The translations under genes were made by a program, and so were the position numbers. The notes under the pieces were generated by a model. It was not told the DNA's origin. It did no database searches and saw only the letters and a program-made list of their open reading frames with translations. A stretch of 64,000 bases of DNA from Gnetum montanum. Lineage: Eukaryota > Streptophyta > Gnetopsida > Gnetales > Gnetaceae. Below, one piece after another: positions 24,160 to 36,518 of the stretch; position 1 is the first letter of the stretch, and each line of letters starts with the position of its first letter. The stretch is from contig MNCI01022125.1 in NCBI GenBank assembly GCA_015680685.1, positions 921,927 to 985,926 of the forward strand, in the 5' to 3' direction.

Positions 24160-26590
24160 ATGTCTCTCCCACACAAAAATGACAATGCACAATATAGTGA
24201 ACACATTCATTAGAGAAATAATGCAATATATAATGAAGAAGATTGGAGTGATCAACCTTATGCAGGGGTTTCTTATGATCGTGACCACCCTAACAACACC
24301 CAAGGACTACATTCACCTAAGGTAGACAATCTTGGAGAAGATGGCATAGGTCTTGAACTAGGGGAAGTCTTAAGGCCTGAGATCCTCTCGAAACCAAGAA
24401 ACGATGAATCAAGGAACCTCGAGCAATACTATAGAAGCCATGGCGATTCTCCTAGTTCCTCATCTTCCTCTTACCCTTCAATGTCTAATTTTGATGAAGA
24501 TGAATGTAGGTATAGAGATAGAGCTCCATTAAAGGTCAAACTAAAAACTGGAATCAAACCCATGGGAAAGGTCAAAGATAGCATCATCATGATCAAATGA
24601 ATAGAGATAGGCATTTTACTCATGATTTATTTGATGATGATGAACCCTTGTTGGCCACTAAGAGCCTAATGCATATCACAAAGGCCATTAAGATATCTTG
24701 AAAGCATTGTAAAAAGAGTCGTTTACCCAAGCTAGACATGAATAATGTTTCTAAATTTGTAGGAGGCTATGATTAGATCCACAACATCATTTACAAGCCT
24801 TCCATGATGCCTGTGCCTTCTACAACATTGAAAGTGGATGGCAAAAGCTTAAGCTCTTTCCTAGGACACTAATTGATAGAGCTAAAGTGTGGTATAGATC
24901 ATTGAGACCAAATTCAATTTGATGATGGTCTATAATGATGGAACTATTCAATGAAAAATAGCAAACCTATGTAAGAGTGTCCAATTTGAGGAGACAAATA
25001 CAAGAGTAGAAACAAAAACAACATGAACCCTTGGTCATGACCTTAGATAGATATTATGCCTTATTAAATAGATGCCTAGGCCATGGTTTCTTTGAGGAAA
25101 GGAAACTTTTCCACATTATAGATGGGCTTTGTAATGAAACAAGAGAGACCCTTGGGATGTATGCCCTAGCACAATTATACAAGCTCCAAGCCCATCAAAT
25201 CAGAGAACTAATAGAACATGTGGCAAAAAAGGAGAGATATGAAAATGGGAGAATGTCAAGAAATATCAATGGGACCCAACTCTTCAACCAAAGGAAGTCT
25301 AGATCTATGCTTAGGAGAATGAAACTACTCTCGATAAGGTGATTCCGTAACAAACCTTGCCAATAAAGGAGACTATTGATGACCTAGAAGCAAAGTTTAA
25401 TAGGATGTCCAAATGGATAAATGAAAACATCACAACTCTTATTATTGAGATAGTTGTGGAGAGGATCATGTAAAACAAGCTAGGAAATCACAATAAACAG
25501 AGGATATAGAACCAAGAAACAATCAAAAACACTTTTCGGCAAATGAGAAAAGTGGCTAACAAAAATGAGGCTAAAGACTCAACCACAAACAAAGATGATG
25601 GATGTGACCTATGCATTTATGACCATCCAAAGGGCCAATGCCTAGTAGTGTTACATCTATAGGAGTATTAGTTAGGTGCCTTAAATCCAAAATTGTGCAA
25701 AAGCACATGCCTGGGAGATTTCCTCTCCCACCAGGTAATTATAGATAGTTCCACAACTGATCGTACCATCCTAGGGGGACTTATTACTAGCCTCAACATG
25801 ATCATCAACTACAGTGGCAACAACCACAGTTGTGGGGAAGGCCATCACCAAATTAGCCATACCCACCAAAACCACATGGATATTATGTTCAAAACCCTAT
25901 TTCTCTAACTAGTTCTACATCCTCCACTTCAAATCACCATTACCACTCTCCTGAGTACCATCAATACATGACATCCCCTGAATGATCACCAGCTCACACC
26001 TCCTACCATCCATCCTACCCTCTATATTGTCATAATCCACCTCTTTATACACCATCGCCAACAACTCAAGAAGGTTCAACACCACAATATCAACAAATGA
26101 ATGCCACTTGTACTACAAATGTGCATAGATGTGCTAACACTAATGGGTTCCAATTGCAACAAAGGAAACATCCCTTTTGGAGGAAAGGCCATAAGCCAAA
26201 GCAGACCACACATGGATCCATCACATCATCCAAGCCAACACAATTCCAATCTAGTGTACCACCTTCCTTGTCTCAATGAATGTTCTCCAACCATACACAA
26301 GGGCCACCATCCATCAATACTCCAATCCCAAATCCAACCAATGGATCTACAAGTGTGGAGTGATGATTAAATCCAAGCATACCATATCATGATCAAGGGT
26401 GCAATCGTGGGCTAGCCATCTATAATGTTAACACATCTCATACCTTGACTCACTATACATTTACCCATCAAGTGTGTGACCAATAGTATTTCTACCTAGC
26501 CACCACACCATCAATAGACACCCAGTGGCTGGGGTATGGATAATTTTCACCATTGCATACATGCATGGATCCTATTCATCCACTTACTAA
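24160..26590 (+). pseudogene. Element A gag remnant
   Basis: Begins near ATGTCTCTCCCACAC at 24160. The N-terminal part is rich in Asp, Ser and Arg, with a run SPSSSSSSYPS, then DDDEPLLATKSLMHI. The Retrotrans_gag-like core is best seen at 25031-25342 (103 codons open): LDRYYALLNRCLGHGFFEE, IIDGLCNETRETLG, QIRELIEHVAKKE. The equivalent minus-strand gag of element B has the same motifs (MDRYYSLLHHCLGHGYS, IIDGLKIKIRRSLG). The region after 25600 is Pro/His/Gln-rich without a clear zinc knuckle. Frequent stops make it non-functional. Gag would form the cytoplasmic virus-like particle. Confidence 0.75.
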
Positions 26591-28543
26591 TCCTAGGCAC
26601 AGCCAAATTTTTAGTCATGGGGGTTATCCCCCATTCTAATCTTCAAGATTCTTAAGTGCTTTTCATCTTTTTGTTTTACAAATTTTTGTCATTTTCTTAT
26701 TTCTTGATCCAATTTTTTCCTGTTTCTTCCTATTTGTTCTAGTTATTGTTTTATTTTCTTTGTTATGTAATCTTGCTTGTGAATAAGATGCTCATGTTTC
26801 CTATTGAGGTGAGGTTTTCCCTAAGGGACTAATTATTTGAACATTGAGACCACAACATCCATCCACTCATTCCATTAATAAGAGTTTCTCACTCTGGTCA
26901 TAATGATAACCTTTTTCATCATCCAATCTAATAATAAATCTATAATCACTATGTCTGGACAGAAGAGTGTAGAACCAAGGAAAAATGTTAAGGGTGTTAC
27001 ATCAAGGGGATTTGTGGATTCTCTTTGGCCACTTCTATCTATTCTATCATGTTGCTAAGGTTGTAACCATATTCTTGTAGATCTAATGAAAAATGGAAGT
27101 AAGAGTAACTTCAAACGACACTAAATAAACTTCTACAGGTCCTACTGGACATACATGTATCGATGCCTGAAGGTTGGCAGCTTCTTAGAACTTCAAAAAA
27201 AATAATAGAGGTCCTCCCTTAGATAAAACACCAAGTGATGTTACTCCTCGTGACTCTAATAGTCTTATGATTGTCTGCCGATGTGCTGAAACAATGTGAT
27301 GTCACTGCAATGGGGTTTGGACTTGGTTTGAATCTTGGAAAGGACACATGGTTATTTAACCATTAATAACACACAAGGTTTCATTGTAACCATGGTAAGC
27401 CACCTCATGTCCCAATTTCTATGATCCTTTCTCTAATCCATCTCATCTCATTGTCAAAATAATCGTAACTTGTGGTTTTGTGTAACATAGAGTTATTATC
27501 TCAATTCTATGGTTTTAGTATGTGGATTTTGTCTCACAGCTCTACGTTGCATTCAATCCCTTTAGTGCCTATGAACATTATAGGTGTGGTCACACAAGGG
27601 CATCATAGGCTAGAGCCTGCTTTGGGGAGGATCCACTTGTGTAGCTTTTGTGACTTGTCCTTGTTTAACTTAACCACATCATTTTTCACCTTCCAAGCAC
27701 TCAAATTGTTACATTTTATGGTTTCCCTTATCATGAAACTAATTTTTCCCACAACCTCGATTTCAATGCCTTTTTCTTGATCATTCTAGTGCTTTTCATG
27801 TTGATGACTTCACCTTATCATAATTTCGATGCCTCAAACTAATTTTTCACTTATCCTAGAATGATGAACTTAACTTCAAACCTTCCAAAAAATCCTAGAG
27901 CTTTAGCTTGCATGTTTAGTTATCCCATACAATGAAAAGTTTTGAATCTCGATGTTGTGTACTAATGTCAGGTCTCACAAAGGTATATATATATGACCCT
28001 TGTGACACTTGAAATTCATTTTCGTCATTTGCTACCAGGGGAGTTGTTGAAATTTTTTCTCATGACTTAGAGCTTTGTGCATCCATCTTCCACTTGTGGT
28101 ATTTAGCTCTCTACCACTCCAATTTGTATGCCATTCGAATGCATCTAAACCCGAAGTGTTCAACTTAGTCATGGGGGGGTGCTTGCGTGCAAAACTTATG
28201 CTGAATTGATGAAATTTGCTATTTCCTAGAAGGTATCATAAGGGTAAGAATGTAAAAACATTAGGAATTATAATGAAAAATCACTATGTTAATGCTAGAA
28301 ATCCAATTTTTCCAACCCATGGACCCATAACCATTATTATAAGCCACATATAACAAAAAAGGAACTAGTTGTGAAGGGTTGTTAAAGGAGATAAACACTT
28401 TTTGGGGGATTTTTCTTGAAAATTTTCCTAACCTTGCAATCATATGCACTATGAACTTAATGAATTGAGGTTATGAGTAAGATATAAATTGATTGATGAT
28501 AACAAACATAACCATAATAACACTTGACTTTTGCTTCACTGTA
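26591..28543 (+). other. Element A spacer in the place of pol
   Basis: In element B the gag/ORF-X interval carries pro-pol, but here only ~1.95 kb without RT, protease or integrase motifs is present. TTAGTCATGGGGG lies at 26611-26623, where ATGGGGG pairs with CCCCCAT at 26628-26634 as a 7-bp stem with a 4-base loop, and again at 28165-28177. The same 13 bases form the 3' polypurine tract at 31451. The stretch ends in TTTTGCTTCACTGTAG directly before the ATG at 28544, which resembles an intron acceptor. Confidence 0.55.
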
Positions 28544-31272
28544 GATGGCCCCAAAAAGAGGTTCTTAGGGTGAACCCTCATAAAGAGTTGCTAAGTATCC
28601 ACGTGGTGGCCATGATTAGCAAGGTGAACCTACAACACATGCTAAGTAGGAGGCTCAATTTCTCAGTATTCATCAAGAGTTTCCTACTATTGGGCAATCG
28701 GCCCAAGGTGAGGTGGTAGAACTACCAACTCTCAAGCAAGAATAACTTCTCACGTTGCCTTACCTTGCTGCCACCTTGGAAAAGTCCACATTGGCTTCAA
28801 TCATTGTGGAAATGAACTTCGGTCCATTCATGGAGTTTGCTCCAGAGGCAGTTTGGATGCAGCTCAAGGCATTCCCATTGTGACCCATTTTGTCAAATAG
28901 TGGCAAATGGTACCTGGGTGAAACTTATCAGTTCTGACATAATAAGGATGAAAGCACCACTATTAACATCTGCAGGGTGATCATCCCTTATTCAACCAAA
29001 GCAATTGCTGCAACTCTCAAACTACCCAATGAAGAAGCTAAGGCTGCCAACCTATTGACCAGATCTAACCCGAAGAAAAAAAAACTGTGGCTAAGATGGG
29101 CATAGGGCAAGGAGGAAAAAACATACAATGAGATGAATCTAGAGGAGAAAACCTATTTCAAGATCAAGACTTATCACTTGTTTCCCATGAAAGGGCTCAA
29201 TTGAATTTCCACTTATGTAACTAGGTGAAGTGCCATTTTAATGGGTAAATTTGCAGCCTATCTTCCCCAGTATTACTTCACTAAAATCCAATGACTATTT
29301 GAAGAAACAAAGTTAAGGAGACCAACACTTTTATTTTCCTACCTAATTAGAAAGTTGTGCAAGCATGATGGGATCCTAGGATATAGTAATGATATCCTTA
29401 GAAAGGCTCAGAATGCCTCCTTCGTTGAGATCCTAAAACCAACAGTACCAAGAAAAGATCTTGGTGAAGAACAAGAAGTAGAGAAGGAGGCTAAGTTATG
29501 AACAAAAACACAACACGAGCCCAAACAGTATCCACAAGCACAAGCTTTATTGTCGTCACCATAAGACTACAGGCCTTTGATGAGCCATCTATAGAGAATC
29601 ACTAAAATAATCAGCTGGGGAAGTAGGGACGAGTCCAATCTCTTTTGAGTCATCGATGGTTTCATACGACCCACTGTGTCAGCTGATCCAACATGGAGGA
29701 GATCTCAATATAGTTAGGAGGAGAAAGATCCCAATGATCATGAGAGATCTTTAGGAGCGTTGCATCATTCCAAGTAACATTAGAAACTAGAGAATGTCCC
29801 ATAGTCATGGTACAACAACACAAGGATGCAGTAGGCATAACAGAGGTGATCACTATCCCAACAAAGAATCATTAAATGTGCCTATTGTGCTCCCAATAGA
29901 TCTAGTAGGAACCAAAGATGCACAAATGTTGGCTGGGACTTCAATGACTCCTACGATGCATGAGGATGTGCTTGATCGATTACTGCAAACAGGCCAAGTA
30001 ATGACCACTTTGTTTGACATCCCTAATGATGTTACTATAGCTCAATCAAATCTCATCACCATCAAAGGAAATTTGGTCATGGCAAAAGTTAGGGAAGAGC
30101 ATATAGAATCAAAATACAAATCTTATAAGAAGAGTTGGCTACCCTGTGAGCTAAACAATAGGATCCTATCCATTTTGTTGTGCCAAACGAACTTAAAAAA
30201 TTCAAGATAGAAGAGCTCACCAAGCTAACAAAGGAGAGAGCAGCTGCTAAGCAAGAGAAGGAGATGGTAGTTTGGAATGCCTCTGTTGCTAATGCATAAT
30301 CGTATGCATATAAAAGGCACTAACCACCATACAAGAGGAGAATAAGTAGCTTGTTGCAAAACATTCTAGGTCGACCACTATAGAGAAATAAAAGAAAATC
30401 CTAGAAGAAAGCATCCACCAGTTGCAAGAACATTGGTGAGGGTCAACTAAGACATGAAACGATTGACTCGCGAGAATAGAACCCTCTCCATGGAGGAGGT
30501 CCACGCTATCCACCAAAAGTCAGCAATTGAAATTAGCATGTGGAAAAATGAGGCCAAAAGCATGAAAAATTAAAAGGGCACTTCCATGACCAAGTTGGCA
30601 TGTACAAGCACATCAATGAGAAAGAAATCCATATGGCCAAAGCCCACATCAACTTCTTGTTGGCATAGAATCTTGAGTGGTAGCCCATCTTGGATAGTTA
30701 TGCCCTAGTCCATCAAGCAGAAGTAAAAAAACAAAGACCTGCAAATAGAAGATCTAATGGAATACATGACATTGGCTAACCTTAGATATGCCAACCTTGT
30801 CATCTTAATAGCAAGTCATCCTCGAAATGAGCTAGAGAAATAAGCAACAACAACCTATGTGTTGTATGAGAAGGATTTTGTAGATCAAAAGGATGCTTTG
30901 CAAAAGCTATAGGTGACAAATGCAGAGTTAGAGGTGATCAAAGCCAGTTATCAAGGACAAAAAGATGTAGCCTCAAACCTAGCTCAAAGATTGATGGATT
31001 ATCATGAGCTTAGGGACAAAGCTAGGGCTTTCAAGGAAGAATGATGGTAGTTCACGACGTGGTATGTAAAGGCAAATCAGATGTTTCCACAACTGCCATG
31101 TCCTTGGGATGTACTAGCACCATCACACATCGGCACAATAGCCTGGACAGTACAGGACCTGAGGATGAAGGAACAAAAGTTGTAAGTGCTACGTAATCGT
31201 TACAAATTTCAATGGCCTAGTGACAAAGGAAAGTATCCAATGGAAGAGCCACTGCCTCCGGGCACCACATGA
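28544..31272 (+). pseudogene. Element A ORF-X: decayed long ORF downstream of gag, shared with element B
   Basis: Starts MAPKRGS, then a stop, then GEPS. In element B the counterpart starts MVPKRISEGEPS at 47490 on the minus strand. Shared blocks follow: LNFG-type, a PEAVWMQLKAF / PEEVMTQLQGS segment, KWYLGE / KWYMEE, and a MFPQLPCPWDVLAPSHIG end at 31081-31134 matching LFPAMPYFWNVPIPAHIRD in B. The middle resembles plant retrotransposon accessory proteins; the second half is rich in Glu, Lys, Ala and Gln and probably coiled-coil. No transmembrane segment typical of an envelope protein was evident, and I do not know the function. Stops and frameshifts interrupt it. Its retention in a pol-less element suggests that it matters for propagation (inference). 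Confidence 0.6.
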
Positions 31273-31450
31273 GCTTCCCAGTCTTTTTTTTTTTTGTAAT
31301 AATGTGTTCCATTTTTGTACTACACCACTGCAGCATGCAAAGAGTCAATTATTTTGTTCATTGTTTGAGCTAGTCAATAATCCCATACCTGCCTGATATT
31401 TTGTAAGGAACTTGTTCCTCATTTTGTTTAACTCATGGATGAGTTTTCAT

Positions 31451-31465
31451 TTAGTCATGGGGGTA
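31451..31465 (+). other. 3' polypurine tract of element A
   Basis: TTAGTCATGGGGGTA ends immediately before the 3' LTR start TGATGAG at 31466. It is the expected plus-strand primer for reverse transcription. Exact 13-base copies are found internally at 26611 and 28165. Confidence 0.8.
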
Positions 31466-32324
31466 TGATGAGTTGTCATTTGGTAGGCCCCGATGTTAGA
31501 TACATGATGTTGGAGCCCTAACGTCGCATACCCAACATCAGAACCAATACGTAACATCAGATATCCAACATTGCCTCAGCTAGGTTTGCCTATAAATATA
31601 GCACTTGGGTGCTTAGATGGGGGGAGTTAGAATGCATGAAGTAGGGAGATCGCTTTAGTTTTCAGTTTCTTTCTTTAGAATTTTCATTCCCATGCATGCC
31701 CATAGTGTGATGTTTGTAATCGTACAACACCTTTATTCGAGTGTGACGTACTTGGACATGTTACATGACTGACAATAAAGATTGATATTACTCCCATCAT
31801 TATAGCATTCACTTAGATTATTATTGCTTTATTTACTACTTTCTTTAGTTAAATGTTTTCATTTATTACTATTTACTATTCTAGTTATTAAGCAGTATGT
31901 GTATGCCTTAATCACGAGCATTTAAGTGTAGATACTTGGTAATCCAGAAGTGTATTGTTTGGCACACCTAGTGACATATGCTTGGCAATCCCAAAAGTAG
32001 TCTCATGAAGTCCAAGACATATACAGATGATTAAGGGTGAATACACATCGCATGTAGGCTAGTTAGATTCTTCCATTAGCTTAATTAATTTACCTTTTAT
32101 CATCATTAGGAGTAGTGTAGACATTAGCAAACATCATACACCTCACTTCAGATTAAACCATACGTGACAAAGCTACCACTAGTCCAAGTGGGAAGACAGC
32201 AAACTACAATTAGAGCATAACAATCTAGATACCACAACTAGTCCCATCCATGGAATTCAACTGAATTGTACATGAACACTTCTGATTTGTATGGTTGAGC
32301 ATAGGGATACCTCGCCACTCATCA
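31466..32324 (+). repeat. 3' LTR of element A (859 bp)
   Basis: TGATGAGTTGTCATTTGG to CTCGCCACTCATCA. Partner of 23164-24035, with TATAAATA at 31591-31598. The following CCATC is the right copy of the target duplication. Confidence 0.9.
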
Positions 32325-33790
32325 CCATCGTTCTAGCATACCTATGCAGTTAGACATGGTCACACTTTTCATTGTGAAGAGTGTGATATTCTATTAAAAA
32401 CTAGCATGAATAACCAGGTAGATTAATCTTAAAAAACTAAATCTAAACAAGTCAATAATTCTAAACAAACAATGAAAATAATTGATTTAATATTTTAAAA
32501 GTTGACTATAGATCCTCCTATAGATACAATAAAATTACAAAATTGGACAAATAGTAGAATAGGTCTAATACTAGATTAGGGTAGATGGTGTGCTAATGAA
32601 ATAATTAAAACTTAAGAAAAAGTAAAAAACATAGAAAAATGATGGATCCCAAAATAGTCAACTAAATCATCCACACCCATAGGAAAACCTAAAGCCATTC
32701 CAGAATTTGGAATGAACCTTGATTCACAACCTAGAAGAGAAAAAGTAAAATTCATGCATACAAAAAAAGGTAAGGGAAAAATCAATGCAAATGCAGGATC
32801 CTCACATATGGAATATGAATCTAGACAATAACAAACTTCTCAACAAGCCTCTCAACTTACTTCTACAGAAGAAGAACTATTACAAATTCTAGCAGTCTAT
32901 GTGGGAAACCAAAAAGAATTTCCAAGAGTGTCTTCTCACTTACTAAGAGATAAAGATCAAAAGTTTTGTATGGATAGACTAGAGACAACTGAAAGAAAAA
33001 AGGTTATAGATCGAATTAATGGGTTTATAAATAGGTAGGTTATCTTAGACAAAAAAATGAATGAAACATGCTATACAAAATTATGTGTTTAATTTTGTAG
33101 GTAACTTAAGATGCTAGTGGAATCAAATAGATGTTGGCATTTGGTTAAAATTATTAAATGGACATATGTATTATTTATTAATGCTATTACAAAAGAGTTT
33201 ATAGGTAATAAGTATGATTATGACATACATTATAGGAAATAACACTTTAAAAAAATTAGATAAAATGCAAAGTCTTAGTTCTTTCTTAGATATCATGGAA
33301 GAATGGTATTACCAAGGAAAATTAACACATGATAGGTTAGCTAAGGATCATCTTTTAGGAGCCATGCCTCAACCATTTTGTGATAAGTATCACACAATCA
33401 CCAAAATAAAGCCTTGGATGACATGAGTTTTAGTTTTATTAAATAGTTTTTAGAAAAAACTAATAGGGATACCTACTATGATATGAAAGCTCAAAGATCA
33501 ATGAAGAAAATAGAATAAAATATGGGTAATACATTATGTAATGATATTTGTCCTGAAAATAGTTTCCAAAATGAATAGTTCACTAGTTGTTGTCAACACA
33601 AAAAGAGTAAAAAACCTAAGTAGTCTAAAAAAGGTCACAAATGCTGGCAATGAAAGCCTAAATACCTAGACCAACCATCTAGAGTATTTAGAGGAATGTT
33701 TAAACATCATAAAACTAAATTAAAGAAATCAAACATAAAATGTTATCTTTGTCAAGGAAGTCACTTTGCTCATGATTTTCCTAAATAGTG
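32325..33790 (+). pseudogene. Endogenous pararetrovirus, capsid-protein part
   Basis: Viral-type coding resumes exactly at the 3' end of element A. A frame with few stops runs from ~32640 to 33050; 33214-33426 (70 codons open) contains SLSSFLDIMEEWYYQG and LAKDHLLGAMPQPF. A basic stretch is followed at ~33738-33775 by CYLCQGSHFAHDF, a CCHC zinc-finger box whose last cysteine is replaced by phenylalanine. Capsid followed by a zinc finger and then protease and RT is the order in Caulimoviridae polyproteins. Many stops make it non-functional. The boundary between movement and capsid domains is hidden by the retrotransposon insertion and decay. Confidence 0.6.
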
Positions 33791-34533
33791 AAACTATTCC
33801 AAGAAAGTTAATTTCATTAAGCATTATAATCTCTCTAAACAGTATTATGATTATCTTATCGATGATAAAATTCCTTTTGAGCCAGGCAATATTCTCATTA
33901 ATTCTAGTAAATATAGTGATTATGATATCACTAATTTTGACTATGAGTTGGCCACGCCTTCTTTGAAAGGGAGGGATAGTAGCAATAGCAATGTTTTTTA
34001 CATTTGTTCCATGAACCAGTGTTCCATGAATTAGGGTTGGATGAGTAGAATAAGCACCCAAGGAAGACATTGATGTACATACACTTCTAGGCATTCAAAA
34101 ACATCCTCTTTTGATGCAAAATATTTAGATCCATGACAAAGGAATCCTGCATATAAAATATTAAAACAATAGTTAGAAAAATATCAATAAGATCATGGCT
34201 ATAAGATGAATGATAGAAGAGAAAAAGTAGGCTTTAGAAGAACAAAGATTCCTAATAGAAGAACAGTGGTTTAAATATCTAGAGTCTCAACCATCAAAAT
34301 AAGATTCTAAATATGAAAGCTTGAAAAAGCAAGAAGAGCTAGATGATGAAAGGAAGAAACAAAAAGAAAAATAATCATCATTTAAACCTCCATCGATATA
34401 TGAATCTCTTCTTAGATTGCATAGGACTGAACAACTTCACATATTCATCCAATGGACTACATAAGAAATAATAGAGTTAGTAAAAAATGAAGAAAGCTCT
34501 CAAAGAGAGAAATACCAAACTAGAACTAAAGCC

Positions 34534-35000
34534 ATGTCTATCAATAAGGTTAGTACTAATATACAAGTAAAGACTACTTTACCTATATGTACATTTCTGA
34601 TTAAATATAGGAATTATAAAGCTTACCCAATAGATGCTTTAATAGACTCAAGAATTGAAGTATCCATTGCTAAATGGAGTATTATACCTTCTCATTTTTT
34701 GGAAGAAATAGATAAAACTTTTATAAGGTTTAATACACAAAAGATGAGTAGTTAACATAAAGCTATCATTCCAATTCAAGCTACAAATGGGAAAATAACA
34801 AGTCTCATGGTCCTACATTGTGAAATCAAATCCTATGACTTGCTTATTGGTGCAAACAACTTATAGCATTTAGAACCTTATGCTATAGGAAAAACATATG
34901 TAAGCCTTTCAAGATATAGATTCCCTAGACAAAGTCAATATAATAGCAAATTCAAAAATACACAGCCTTCTAAGAAATAACATAATACGCAATGGATAGT
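34534..35000 (+). pseudogene. Endogenous pararetrovirus, aspartic protease part
   Basis: An open stretch of 73 codons at 34534-34755 contains AYPIDALIDSRIEVSIA, occupying the position of the retropepsin D-[TS]-G active site. The glycine is replaced by arginine (DSR), so the copy is catalytically dead. Downstream, VLHCEIKSYDLLIGANNL resembles the second conserved retropepsin region before its stop. In the family this enzyme cleaves the viral polyprotein. Confidence 0.55.
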
Positions 35001-35259
35001 TAACAATGCAAATAAGTTAGAAATAAAATTTAAAGATATAAAAGAGAAATTACTAAATCTAGCCAGTGATGATCCTACGATCTTTAGATAAATAAAAGAA
35101 CACTAGTGTAAAATAAAATTTTGAGAAAATATAAAAATTAAAGCCAAGGCACATCATATTTGTATTCCTCTATATCTAAAAAAGAATGCAATTAAGAAAT
35201 ACAAATGCTACTGAAAAAGAAACTAATTCAACCCAACAACCATATGTTTACATGCATCG

Positions 35260-36430
35260 CATTCTATGTCAACAAATGAGCAGAACAAGTTAGAGGGAAG
35301 AAAAGAATTGTAGTCAATTACAAACCTTTGAATGAACTGATAGAACTAGTCCAACACCCAATATCAAACAAAGATGATTTGTTCCAAACGCTTCTCCATA
35401 CTACTGTTTATTCTAAGTTTGATTTAAAATTAAGATTGTGGTAGATACAAGTTGAACACCAAGATAGGTGGAAAACTTCCTTCATCATCCCCAGAGGACT
35501 TTATGAGTGGTTGGTTCTACCATTTGGGATGAAGAAGGCTCCCTCAATCTTTCAAAAATGCATGGACCAAATCTTTGGTAGGTATCCATTTATTATGGTC
35601 TATATAGATGACATCTTAGTCATGAGTAAGAATCCTCAACAACACTTGGAACATTTGGAGATATTTAGAGATGTTGTAGATAAAAATGGGTTAGTTCTTT
35701 CTTTAACCAGGGCACAAATAACACAAGATTCTATAGAATTTTTATGATTACAAATCACTAATGGAACGATAACCTTACAAAGCCATATCCTTGAAACCAT
35801 TACGAAATCTTCCAATGAAATCAAGGATAAAACACAACTCCAACAGTTTCTTGGTTGTGTTAGTTACATATCGAGGTTCTACAAGCACTTGGCCTATGAT
35901 AGAAAATTATTAAATGAACAACTACGGAAAAATCCTCCAACATAGACAAAACAACACAGAGATATAGTTGTGTTAATTAAGTAGCAATGCAATAATTTAC
36001 CAAAACTTTAGTTACATATAGATGGTAAACTCATATTAGAAACTGACACTTTTTATGAGTTTTGGGATGCTGCTTTTAAAGAAGAAAAATATAATGTAGT
36101 CTAGATATGTCGCTATGCCTTAGAAAAATTTGATGAAGCTCAACAAAACTATCATAGTACCCATAAAGAACTTCTTGCTATTGTCAAAAGCATAGAAAAA
36201 TTTAGGCTATTCCTACAAAATGTATAGTTTATAATAAGAAGTGATTTGAAGCATTTTGATAAGTATTTAAGTTCTAAAGTCTTAAATAAAGTATCTCATA
36301 CTCATTTAATTAGATGGGCTTTATACCTAGCTAATTTTGATTTTAAAATTGAATTTATCAATGGCAAGCATAATAGCCTTGCTGATTTCCCAACCATAGA
36401 GTTTCAACTCTCTAAGGATACTAATGTTTG
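35260..36430 (+). pseudogene. Endogenous pararetrovirus, reverse transcriptase and RNase H
   Basis: The best-preserved viral domain. RT motifs in order: GKKRIVVNYKPLNE (~35300), SKFDLKLRLW followed by a stop (35410-35445), PRGLYEWLVLPFGMKKAPS (35490-35545), and the catalytic box YIDDIL at 35601-35618. 35511-35747 is open for 78 codons. The thumb/connection region follows (LQQFLGCVSYISRF, ~35838). RNase H: NYHSTHKELLAIVKSIEKF near 36150, IIRSDLKHFDKYL near 36235, and IEFINGKHNSLADFP ending near 36400. The aromatic-W at the FWQI-equivalent position and the RNase H order with no integrase downstream favour Caulimoviridae over Ty3/gypsy. In-frame stops and a frameshift are present. Confidence 0.8.
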
Positions 36431-36518
36431 ATTCATGTTTCAAATCTATTAATAAGAGAAGGTTAGGTCCTCAACTCTTCTAAATTTATTAAGCATCGCA
36501 ATAGAAGAGAAACGCAAA

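Larger units (their letters stand above)
23164..32324 (+). mobile_element. Element A: Ty3/gypsy LTR retrotransposon lacking pol, nested in the pararetrovirus
   Basis: LTRs at 23164-24035 and 31466-32324 both begin TGATGAG and end CTCATCA. The flanks are CCATT (23159-23163) and CCATC (32325-32329), a 5-bp target duplication with one mismatch. A tRNA-Asp-type primer site follows the 5' LTR and a polypurine tract precedes the 3' LTR. Between them are a gag remnant and a second long decayed ORF. I could not find protease, RT, RNase H or integrase motifs. The related element B has all of these, so A is probably a pol-deleted derivative mobilised in trans. The LTRs differ at many positions, mostly transitions at former CpG sites, so the insertion is old. 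Confidence 0.88.

Noticed and set aside
35260-36430. RT at 35.3-36.4 kb as part of element A or another gypsy element
   Set aside because: It lies outside element A's LTR and target duplication, has no integrase downstream, and is accompanied by movement-protein and capsid-type motifs, so a pararetrovirus fits better.
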